From NCBI GenBank assembly GCA_964581355.1, contig CAZOOA010000067.1, positions 1 to 14,584 of the forward strand: a stretch of DNA of 14,584 bases, written 5' to 3'. The notes under the pieces are model-generated. The model searched no databases. It had not been told where the DNA came from and worked only from the letters and a program-made list of their open reading frames with translations. Within the stretch, counting starts at the first letter, position 1, and every line of letters starts with the position of its first letter. Of this stretch, positions 1-6,744 are shown piece by piece. The DNA comes from CAZOOA01 sp964581355. Lineage in GTDB: Bacteria; Bacillota; Dethiobacteria; DTU022; UBA8154. A program made the position numbers and the translations under genes.

Positions 1-665
1 ATGAAGACATCAGACCAGACGGTATAGTTAATGCGGCCTTTTGTTTCTCCATCAGTATGCATGGTTTCGTACATCCAGCCGCATTCTTCTTCCACTTCGG
101 CCAGGATACGTTTTGCTTCTTTTTCAAACTTTTCCACGTCAACCGGTGTATTGTAGTTGTAGGCAATAAAAGTCGCCGCCGGGGACAGGTCTGCCAGGAC
201 TGCCCGGCGATTTAAAAGTTGGGCGGCCACCCCGGTCATTCCGCTTCCACAGAAACCGTCAAATACAATATCCCCTTCCTCTGTGTAGTGCTCAATAAAC
301 TTCATGATTGCCTTGTGGGGCACCTTGGTGTGGTAAGAATGGGCATTGTAGATGGGGTCATTCTTCCCCTCGCTAACATCCCCAACAAAAGGAGTGCGGT
401 GGTAATCGTCGGTTTCCGGGTCGTAGGGTTTGCCGAACCTTTCAATGAAGTCGTTAATATAAGGGTTGGGGCAGGCCGTATAATATGGAGGATCGGAAAG
501 GGCCAAGATGTCTTCATCTTCACCAATGGGAAAGCCCTCCAGGTGGCGGACAGAGTCCAAAAGCTCCTCCAGGGGCTGCACACTTTCTGCGAAGTCATCT
601 TTTTCCATTCCTTTTTCTTCTGTTTCATATTTTATTTTGATCTGCTCGTCATTGCTCTCCTTCAC
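1..665 (-). CDS. pglXI: BREX type 3-like adenine-specific DNA methyltransferase, PglXI-like (C-terminus cut by window edge)
   Basis: An amino-methyltransferase that would methylate host DNA so the BREX defence can tell self from phage. The visible 221 residues contain the catalytic motif DPPYY at residues 58-62 and, after it, the SAM-binding motif FDGFCGSG at 135-142. This is the catalytic-motif-first (beta-like) order of N6-adenine/N4-cytosine methylases. The start is GTG at 665, behind a GGGAGGAG site 4-6 bases upstream; it overlaps the preceding brxC-like gene by 17 bases, so translation is probably coupled. The first 45 residues are charged and unconserved in appearance. The gene runs off at position 1, so length and target domain are unknown. 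The methylase call is firm. The PglXI assignment rests on position after brxF- and brxC-like genes, which is the known type 3 order; another DNA methylase of similar fold is the alternative. Confidence 0.75.
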   Translation of the reverse strand, partial: MKESNDEQIKIKYETEEKGMEKDDFAESVQPLEELLDSVRHLEGFPIGEDEDILALSDPPYYTACPNPYINDFIERFGKPYDPETDDYHRTPFVGDVSEGKNDPIYNAHSYHTKVPHKAIMKFIEHYTEEGDIVFDGFCGSGMTGVAAQLLNRRAVLADLSPAATFIAYNYNTPVDVEKFEKEAKRILAEVEEECGWMYETMHTDGETKGRINYTVWSDVF

Positions 666-2560
666 TTTGCTCCTCCCTTCCCGACAGCATAATTCTTATC
701 TTGTCCGGGTCCTTGCCGGAAGCAAGTCCTTGCTTTAATTCCTCCAACTTTTGAACGAAGTTTTTGTAATCCATGATTTCAGATTCGGAAAAAAGGTCTT
801 CGGCAATTTGTTCCGGTGTAAGCTCGATGATCTCCAGTTCTTTAAACAGGTTGTTCAGGGCAATCACCAGGTTTTCGGTGATTTCAGTGAGTCCTCCTGA
901 TTTAATGACTTCCTGGACCAACTGCTGCTCTGAAGGGGTTAGATATTGAATGTTGTCTCTGTAGTTTTGCAGTTCGTGCAAGATAGTTGCCTCCCAGCTT
1001 TGGAAGGCGGCATCCAGGCGCTCTTCCAGTTCTTTTGTTTTTTGGTCGATATCCAGGTGAGCATAGCCCTGGGGGAAACTGCAGTAGGGACAGAGCACCT
1101 TATCATCCAGAAAGTCGGCATTGAAAGTTGTGCAGCGTAGAGATTTTATCCTGGAAATATCGCTTTCGATCTTGATAAAGGGCTGGGTGTTCAACAGGGA
1201 GACGTTTTTTAAAGTTTTAAGGTTGTGGTACTCCTTGCTGCCGGAAAGCTCCTCCAGCCGGTTCCAGTCCACTTTATTTCCCACGTGTTTTTCATGGGCC
1301 TTGTAATAGGCGGCAATGTATTTTTTGTGGGCCTGCTCCAGCTTGCCCTGCAGGGGATTGAGTTCTTCCTCTTTCAGCAGGCGGGAGGCATCTTTTAATA
1401 CGGCAAAGGCATCACTGAGATAGCTCATGATCTCGGAAGAATCAAAAACCGCCTGGTGTTCTTCCAGGATCTTTTTCATCTCCGAGACATATTCCAGTTC
1501 TTTTTCCAGGTGATTTTGATAGATATTGTAAAAACGGGCCAGCTTTTGCAGCAGGCGATACGCTTCGCCAATTTCTTTAATTCTAGCGGGATTATAGACC
1601 ACCTTTTTAAAATCTGTAGGTGTCTTTACCTTCCCGAAGTCATCAAGGGGAAGGGTTTGCAGGTGTTCATGCTGTTTTTTCAAGCCATCCACATCAAGAA
1701 AAGGTTCTTGATAAAGTGACAGTTTGGCAAGCCTTTTATTTATGAAGTCAAGCTGTTCTTCTATCTCCAGGTAGCGGGTCCTGAATTGCTGGACGGCTTC
1801 ACCCCGTTTTACGGTGGTCCGCAACTTATCCGGTGAAAGCCCAAGTGCGTGGAAAAGTTCAACTACGGGTTGAATGTCAAAATCGCTTTCCATGGTAAAA
1901 TAGCGGATACTGGAAAAGGCCTCTATGCCACTATTAAATACTTCCGGAACCTCGGAAGAGGTAATGGTTTTGCCCCCGGCAGCTTTCAAAGATATTTCAC
2001 CGTTATAAGTCAGCACAATAAAGATAAACGCGGTCATAAGCGGGTCATATCCGTAGGGCGTGGCGGCAAACTCTTTCTCCACCTCTTTTACATCCACATT
2101 TTTACCCTGATTCTCCCTGGCCAGCTGGCGAATGCGAGCTGCAGCTTTGCTATTGGTCGTGGAGATGTTTCCTTCCTGGTCAAGAAGGTTGAAAGCGCCG
2201 AGAATTGATTTGGAGTTGGAGAAGAGCGCCTGTCTGCCTTCTTTGGAAATGAGATCCTTTAATGCACCGGAAAGTTCGCCTTTTATGTTGTCCCTGGTAA
2301 TGGCCTGGGCAAAACGGGGGTGCTGGGGGTATTTTGAAGTAAAGTATTCATCCAGCAGGGCCGGTTTAATCTCGGAAAGCAGTTCGTCAAAATTGGAAAA
2401 TTCCCGGCTGATAAGGCTTTTTACGCTTTTGGTTTCATTTTCTGTTTCTACCTGGCCGGTCTCCAGGTAAGCACCGACCAGCATTTCTACGATTTTCTTC
2501 TTCAGCGTAGTGTATTTTTTCTGCATGATGCTCCGGTGAAAATTCTCATTCATTAAGTGT
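649..2560 (-). CDS. brxC: BREX BrxC-like protein, C-terminal part (5' end in assembly gap)
   Basis: This 637-codon open frame is most simply the C-terminal half of the same BrxC/PglY-type ATPase whose N-terminus lies on the other side of the gap. The frame is open up to the gap. The first ATG (2553) sits seven bases from the N run, so no ribosome binding site can be judged and it need not be a real start. The protein is mostly charged helix with heptad-like stretches (e.g. around 1300-1800), ending in an acidic tail. It has one CPYC pair (1081-1092), preceded by another Cys (RCTTF), a possible metal site with too few ligands to call. No P-loop is present. Known BrxC proteins are around 1,100-1,200 residues; the two visible parts total about 990, so a modest missing segment would restore a normal length. 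Alternative name: DUF6079-type protein. The stop overlaps the methylase start by 17 bases. Confidence 0.65.
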
Positions 2561-2660
2561 NNNNNNNNNNNNNNNNNNNNNNNNNNNNNNNNNNNNNNNN
2601 NNNNNNNNNNNNNNNNNNNNNNNNNNNNNNNNNNNNNNNNNNNNNNNNNNNNNNNNNNNN
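2561..2660. other. Assembly gap (100 N) inside the brxC-like gene
   Basis: Exactly 100 unknown bases. A round 100 is the usual placeholder for a gap of unknown size, so the reading frame across it cannot be inferred. The sequence on both sides is coding on the minus strand, and both sides fit one large protein. Confidence 0.95.
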
Positions 2661-3718
2661 GGAGAAACTTCTTCCAGATTTTTCACGGTATGACGGGATA
2701 CGATTTCATCAAAAATGCGGTCATACGTAATCATGTAGGGAAAATCCTGGTCCAGGATCTTTTGCACTTCCTGAACTGTAAACTGAATAACTCCCCGTTT
2801 TTCAAAATAGGGAAGTTCACTGAAAACCTGTATTACGTAAGGATGCAAAGGGAAAAGATCAATGTATTCTTCCAGGTTGGCCTGCAGTGTCGGGAAAAAG
2901 GTTGTGTACTCCTGAAATAGGTTTTCAAGTTCCAGTCGCTGCTCCCTGGACTTGGAAAGTATGCGCCGGGAAATAACTTCTTTGATATCTTCTCTTTTAA
3001 TGGTTATTACATTGAAACGCTCTGCTACACGGCCAAAGCTTTCTGCCTCATCCACATACTTGGGGTTGGTAAAAACATGTTCCTGCATGGCACCAATAAA
3101 AATGAAATCGGATTCCTGGGACACCTGGCCGAGAACACGTAGAAACTGGACATCCCTTGTTATTTTCTCTTTGGTTTTTTGCTTTAAGAAGTCGGAAATT
3201 TCATCTACGACAACTACCAGGCCCCGGGATGGGTCATCTTGTTTTAACAAGTCCAGTATTTTAAAAATTTCCTTCTTGTGGTCCATCACACCAGAGGTGG
3301 GGATTTTGTACTGAATGCCGTATTTTTCTTCAAGCTGCAGCTCAACGCGATCGTAAAAATAGGAGCTAAATTCAACATCATTAGGCTGTAGTTCCCAATG
3401 GATGACCACGAAATCTCTTTGCAGTTGGTAGGCTGCTTCCTGAACATTATTATTTTGAATATGGGAAATTAGCTCTGGTTTTTGCAAAATCGAAATAATA
3501 AAAGCAAGCATATGGGACTTACCTGAGCCGTATCCCCCCACGATTTGAGGTGCTTTATGTGTGCTTTTTTTTAGGTCATTTAAAACGTGGACTATGTGCT
3601 CTTCTAGTGATGGAGTGATGACATAATTTTCTACCATTTCCTTGTTGTCGGAAATGGCATCAATATCAATAACGTCTTTGATCGGTTCAAAGTTAATTAA
3701 GCTACGAATTTTAGACAT
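2661..3718 (-). CDS. brxC: BREX BrxC-like P-loop ATPase, N-terminal part (3' end in assembly gap)
   Basis: N-terminal ATPase domain of a large BREX protein of the BrxC/PglY class, which is required for BREX phage resistance. Seen directly: Walker A GGYGSGKS at residues 61-68, Walker B LVVVVDE with the DE pair at 172-173, and a sensor-1-like strand FIFIGAMQE at 205-213, giving an AAA+/STAND-like core. About 352 residues are visible before the N run. The start is ATG 3718 with GGAGGAT 5 bases upstream. The ATG overlaps the stop of the brxF-like gene (ATGTCTAA), a translational coupling arrangement. With the gap taken at exactly 100 bases, this frame closes after TLNE and the downstream half is in another frame. 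The N run is probably a placeholder, so I treat both parts as one gene. Orc1/DnaA-like ATPases are less likely given the neighbours. Confidence 0.7.
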
Positions 3719-4166
3719 TGATATCCTCCATTCTGGCGTGAATTAGCTCATTAACATCCATATCTGCATAATCATCCCTACCATGGGTGGAATATTGGAT
3801 GCGATTGCCAGAAGCATGACCTTCAAGAATAACAATTATTTCTTTATCACGCGCTTTGTACTTAAAGGCACCAATTGGTGAAAGTTTCCCCAGTTCTGGA
3901 GAGTAAAGAATGTTCGTATTATAAAGAATAATTTTATCAGGCAAACTCTTGATCCACTTTTTAATTTCATCCCCGATTCTCAATTTCACTTTTTCTTTTG
4001 GAATGTTTTCAAGTAATCTCAGCAGGTTTTCTGTTACATCGTAGGCCGACCAACCGTCTTTTTCCAGCTTTTCAATAAGCTTCGAATGCTGCTTGTTGTT
4101 GTCAACAATAACCAGCAGCTTGTAGTGGTTTGTCCGGTTTTGCTCGATGAGGGTGTGGATATCCAA
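3711..4166 (-). CDS. brxF: BrxF-like small BREX type 3 protein with degenerate P-loop
   Basis: A 151-residue protein placed first in the operon, as brxF is in BREX type 3 systems. The start is TTG 4166, chosen because AGGAGGTG lies 8 bases upstream; an in-frame ATG at 4211 is longer but has no such site. The overall pattern fits the BrxF family as I recall it: an N-terminal hydrophobic strand (KLLVIV, 16-21), a central strand followed by a PELGKLSPIGAF segment (about 79-101), then EIIVILEG (109-116) and IQYSTHGRDDY (123-133). Typical members have a Walker A in the first loop and LLDN in the second strand. Here the loop reads DNNKQHSK (22-29) and the strand IILYNTN, so nucleotide binding is probably lost. 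The stop overlaps the brxC ATG. The family call is from recall of pattern and from context, not from a search. Confidence 0.6.
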   Translation of the reverse strand: MDIHTLIEQNRTNHYKLLVIVDNNKQHSKLIEKLEKDGWSAYDVTENLLRLLENIPKEKVKLRIGDEIKKWIKSLPDKIILYNTNILYSPELGKLSPIGAFKYKARDKEIIVILEGHASGNRIQYSTHGRDDYADMDVNELIHARMEDINV

Positions 4167-4269
4167 GAATTTTGCACCTCCTGGCATTAATGCCTTAAAT
4201 TGGAGAATCACAGCTTATTAAACCACTAAAAAGTAAAACAGGAATATTTATGTCATAAAGTATTTCTAT

Positions 4270-4299
4270 ATTATTTGCATTTATCCTGCTACCGGTCAA
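4270..4299 (-). promoter_or_regulatory. Candidate promoter for the BREX-like operon
   Basis: On the minus strand TTGACC (4299-4294) is followed after 18 bases by AATAAT (4275-4270). It lies about 105 bases upstream of the brxF-like TTG start, in otherwise AT-rich non-coding DNA. The hexamers are near the sigma-A consensus but not perfect. Confidence 0.35.
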
Positions 4300-4635
4300 C
4301 CCACTGTAAAGATTCTGTCATAGAAACACAAGCAGTAATACCGTGCACTACTGAATCGCAAAAATCTAAAAGTGAATATAATTGCTCAGCATTAATGTGA
4401 TTAAACATCATGCCGCGAAGCAGGGGACGGTTCTTGCGGTTTCCCTGCCGGTCCTCCGCTGCGCTCCGGAAGGGCCAAAACTGGCCCCTGCTTCACTAAG
4501 ATTTGAACGAGTTTGGCAAGACTTTTCAAGTGGCATTGACAGCTCCTGTGCTATCGATGCTTGTTAAAGGTCTTCAACTGGTCAATTATTTCTGATTCTG
4601 GCTTGTCCGGTTGGGAGCAGGCAAAAGGAAATAGT
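4300..4635. other. Non-coding stretch around the REP-like hairpin
   Basis: No convincing gene. It holds the hairpin repeat at 4417-4494. The plus-strand open frame at 4382-4567 runs straight through this hairpin and has no ribosome binding site, so it is not annotated as a gene. The rest is featureless to me. Confidence 0.5.
4417..4494. repeat. REP-like hairpin repeat
   Basis: GAAGCAGGGG (4417-4426) and its perfect complement CCCCTGCTTC (4485-4494) enclose a GC-rich interior. The interior contains a second perfect hairpin, GGGCCA-AAAC-TGGCCC (4472-4487), and a TCCG/CGGA pair near 4456-4470. The GCAGGGGACGGTTCT motif at its left arm resembles dispersed repetitive extragenic palindromes of clostridial genomes (recall, not a search). 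No T-run follows on either strand, so it is not a simple terminator. Confidence 0.5.
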
Positions 4636-4773
4636 TCACTTAAACAACCTGCTCATGCCTTTTCCTGTGGCCCGTCCCACGGCTCTGCGGCCGATCCTCT
4701 GCCCTACTTTGCCTTTTTTCACGGCATTGACGTCCCCTAATAACCGGGCGAGTTTATAGAGAAATGATCTCAT
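4636..4773 (-). CDS. Small basic protein of unknown function, 45 residues
   Basis: The product is rich in Lys, Arg and Gly and has a patterned C-terminal half (GKVGQRIGRRAVGRATGKG, residues 21-39), suggesting a nucleic-acid- or membrane-contacting peptide. The leading segment MRSFLYKLARLLGDVNAV could form an amphipathic helix. Translation support is strong: AGGAGGTGA lies 7-9 bases before ATG 4773, and 4-6 bases before an adjacent in-frame GTG at 4776. I believe similar short proteins occur in clostridial genomes, but no function is known to me. It has no domain signature, stands alone between the BREX-like operon and the DnaE-like gene, and shares their strand. The regular composition plus the ribosome binding site make a real gene likely. 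Confidence 0.65.
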   Translation of the reverse strand: MRSFLYKLARLLGDVNAVKKGKVGQRIGRRAVGRATGKGMSRLFK

Positions 4774-5044
4774 CACTGTTCACCTCCTGAAATACTTGGT
4801 ATTAGAGATTCTATGGCGGAGCAGAACCCGCTGATAGAAAAGTGGAGAATATATAATACTTAATTTGCATACATAGAGAACAATAATTCCTTCCTTGCAC
4901 TGCTTTGAAAATATTCCGCACATATCTGTTGAAACCTGGAGCCATACAGACAAAGCCCTTGGGACATTTTTTGTATGATGCTAAATGCCTTCCAAACACT
5001 ATTTATGTCAAGCAAAATAAAGCAAAAGAATTCCACCAACAGGT
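4774..5044. other. Intergenic region upstream of the 45-residue gene
   Basis: AT-rich spacer. On the minus strand TTGTTC near 4886 and TATTAT near 4860 (spacing 19) form a weak promoter candidate for the small gene. A 62-codon open frame at 4811-4999 lacks a ribosome binding site and is cysteine-rich in an unpatterned way; I do not accept it as a gene. No terminator is evident after the DnaE-like gene. Confidence 0.35.
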
Positions 5045-6238
5045 TTAGCTGGTTATGGCTTCAGAGAATTCCCGGGGATAGTTGGCTTTGAAGTAGGCCA
5101 GGCGGTAAAAAATCAGGGCCTGGTTCGCTGTGTTTGCTTTGATGCAAACCCGGTTCAATTGTTCGGAAATGAAGGAGAGAATGCTTTCCAGCTGCTCCAG
5201 GGAATAGCCATGCTCCAGGCCGGACTGGATAAAGGCAGTTTTTTCTGCTTCATAGGTGGAAACGTTTTTCTTTCTCCGGTAGCCCAACATGATATTTTTG
5301 ATCAGCGATTCGGCTTTGCCTACAGAAAAACCGGACACTTTGGCCAGGATCTGGTGAATCTGCTCCCGGTAAATGAGCAGGCCGAAGGTATGACCAAGTG
5401 ACTGATTCAAAAAAGGGAAAAGATATTCCATGTTTCGGTTGTTCCGCTTATTATACAGCAGGTGGGATAAAAGAAGATCCCGTTGTTCATATAGATACTC
5501 ATGATGGAAGATGGCGATGACCAACATCAACTCTTGGAAACAGGCAGGCTTTAGTTCCAAAAGCGCCTTTTTCATTTCATCTCCTGTATGCAAGCAAGAT
5601 AGTGTTCTGTCCGTCACCTTACAGTTGTAATGATTATGAAGTCCTCCCGCTAGCACAAACAGATCTTCTGTCTTTCCGTTAGAAATCAGATGGAAGGTTG
5701 GGGAATCATTTAAGGGAATATCATCCAGGTTGATTTTAGCACCCCTGTGATCTTCCACTTTGCTTTTCACTTTCTGCATTAAAGAAAGTGCGCCGGTAAA
5801 CAACCAGGTGGAAGGGCCGTCAAAGCCGGGCAGAAATTCTTTCGCTTTTTCCTGGCCATAGGTATCGACAGCATAAGATTTTGCCTCATTATAGTATTCC
5901 AGAGGAAAGTCAAACCAGACGCACAACCCGTTGCCTTGGCGGGGGCGAATGAAAAATAAGTCAAAGGAAAGCCCGCAGGTGATGGGATCCATATCTGTCA
6001 CCCCCAGCAGAAAAAGAGTCAGGCAGCCATTGGCCCGGCCACAGCCGGCGCTAAAAGGAATATCCCTGCTGCGAAGATATGCTGCAAAGTCGGCCAGGAT
6101 TAAAAAATCTCTGCTCAGTTCCTCTGCGCCGATAAGGGATAATTCATAATTCAGCCGTTCCAGCCACGGCTTCTCTGAGGAGCAGCCTCTTTCAGCCAGC
6201 CCTTTCTGGCAAAGTGAAGAAAGGGTTTTGTGTTCCAT
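5045..6238 (-). CDS. Degenerate DNA polymerase III alpha (DnaE)-like protein, no PHP domain, catalytic residues missing
   Basis: A 397-residue homologue of the palm/fingers region of bacterial DnaE. Landmarks in order: LSSLCQKGL..R and ERLNYELSLIG (about 6-36), RDFLILADFAAYLRSRDIPFSAGCGRANG (43-71; DnaE has gpGRGSAAGS), LGVTDMDPITCGLSFDLFF (78-96), then GLCVWFDF (104-111) where DnaE has PDxDxDF. Further on come INLDDIPLNDSPTFHLIS, LGHTFGLLIYREQIHQILAKVSGFSVGKAESLIKN, and a C-terminus ALIFYRLAYFKANYPREF that stops where the DnaE fingers end. Two of three motif aspartates are replaced, and the later KxDFLGL segment with the third catalytic Asp is absent. The PHP, OB and beta-clamp-binding regions are missing. 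It is therefore probably not a polymerase; a regulatory or DNA-binding role is inference. Start: ATG 6238 with AAAGGA upstream. An in-frame ATG at 6367 with GGTGG upstream would add 43 residues without recognisable similarity. Confidence 0.7.
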   Translation of the reverse strand: MEHKTLSSLCQKGLAERGCSSEKPWLERLNYELSLIGAEELSRDFLILADFAAYLRSRDIPFSAGCGRANGCLTLFLLGVTDMDPITCGLSFDLFFIRPRQGNGLCVWFDFPLEYYNEAKSYAVDTYGQEKAKEFLPGFDGPSTWLFTGALSLMQKVKSKVEDHRGAKINLDDIPLNDSPTFHLISNGKTEDLFVLAGGLHNHYNCKVTDRTLSCLHTGDEMKKALLELKPACFQELMLVIAIFHHEYLYEQRDLLLSHLLYNKRNNRNMEYLFPFLNQSLGHTFGLLIYREQIHQILAKVSGFSVGKAESLIKNIMLGYRRKKNVSTYEAEKTAFIQSGLEHGYSLEQLESILSFISEQLNRVCIKANTANQALIFYRLAYFKANYPREFSEAITS

Positions 6239-6556
6239 GCCCATGCATCCTTTCCGCCGGCGTTGTTGTGGTGGCGACATATCTGCGGCCTTCCCCGGAG
6301 TGGAATGACAGTCTTTTTCGGGGAAACCCGGGTCGTGGCATTGACCATACGGTTTTGCTTGGCCCATTTTTCATTCCACCTTTTTTAAAAGATTCTGTGT
6401 TTATCATAACACATTTGGTGGACATGTATTTGTCCCTGTCAAGAAATTATCTTAAAGGTCCGGCCAGCCATTGACTCTATGGATTCGGTTTCATGGAAAG
6501 AAGCAATGGATAACGCTGACTTATTGCGAAACAAAGGCACCCTTGAGGGGGGGGTA

Positions 6557-6565
6557 TGGTATAAT
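6557..6565 (+). promoter_or_regulatory. Extended -10 promoter for the hybrid kinase
   Basis: TGGTATAAT: a perfect TATAAT with the TGn extension, which can work without a good -35 box. The position 17 bases upstream (GCACCC) is indeed poor. It predicts an untranslated leader of about 170 bases. Confidence 0.5.
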
Positions 6566-6686
6566 GTATCCATATTTTCAAGTTAATTTGCACAAGATTC
6601 ACATCCTGGCAGAGCAAGTATGCTAGCTATTCCGCAATAATAAATCCTGCTTTTCCCTATTTCCTGGCAGGAAACTGGAAAAAAAT

Positions 6687-6706
6687 ATCGAAATAAATCG
6701 AAATAA
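6687..6706 (+). repeat. 10-bp tandem repeat in the kinase leader
   Basis: ATCGAAATAA occurs twice head to tail, exactly one helical turn apart, about 25 bases before the kinase ribosome binding site. This is operator-like spacing, but no regulator is known. Confidence 0.4.
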
Positions 6707-6744
6707 TTGATTACAGGAAGTTTTGGATATCGGAGGTATTGCCT

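Larger units (their letters stand above)
6239..6744. other. Divergent intergenic region between the DnaE-like gene and the kinase
   Basis: Contains an extended -10 promoter for the kinase, a 10-bp tandem repeat just before its ribosome binding site, and a possible minus-strand promoter region near 6400-6450. In that region TTGACA (6451-6446) and TATGAT (6417-6412) occur but 28 bases apart, too far to pair. TATGAT lies inside an inverted repeat TGTGTT-N6-AACACA. Part (6239-6367) may be coding if the DnaE-like gene uses its longer start. Confidence 0.4.

Noticed and set aside
219..692. Plus-strand open frame of 157 codons over the methylase start
   Set aside because: Antisense to the DPPYY and FDGFCGSG motifs of the methylase. 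It has no ribosome binding site, and its hydrophobic tail arises from the reverse of charged codons.
4382..4567. Plus-strand open frame of 61 codons
   Set aside because: It reads straight through the REP-like hairpin repeat and has no ribosome binding site.
4811..4999. Minus-strand open frame of 62 codons
   Set aside because: No ribosome binding site, unpatterned cysteine-rich sequence, and it lies in an AT-rich promoter-like region.
6543..6565. TTGAGG as a -35 box for the kinase promoter
   Set aside because: Only 11 bases separate it from TATAAT, too short for sigma-A; the extended -10 explains the promoter better.
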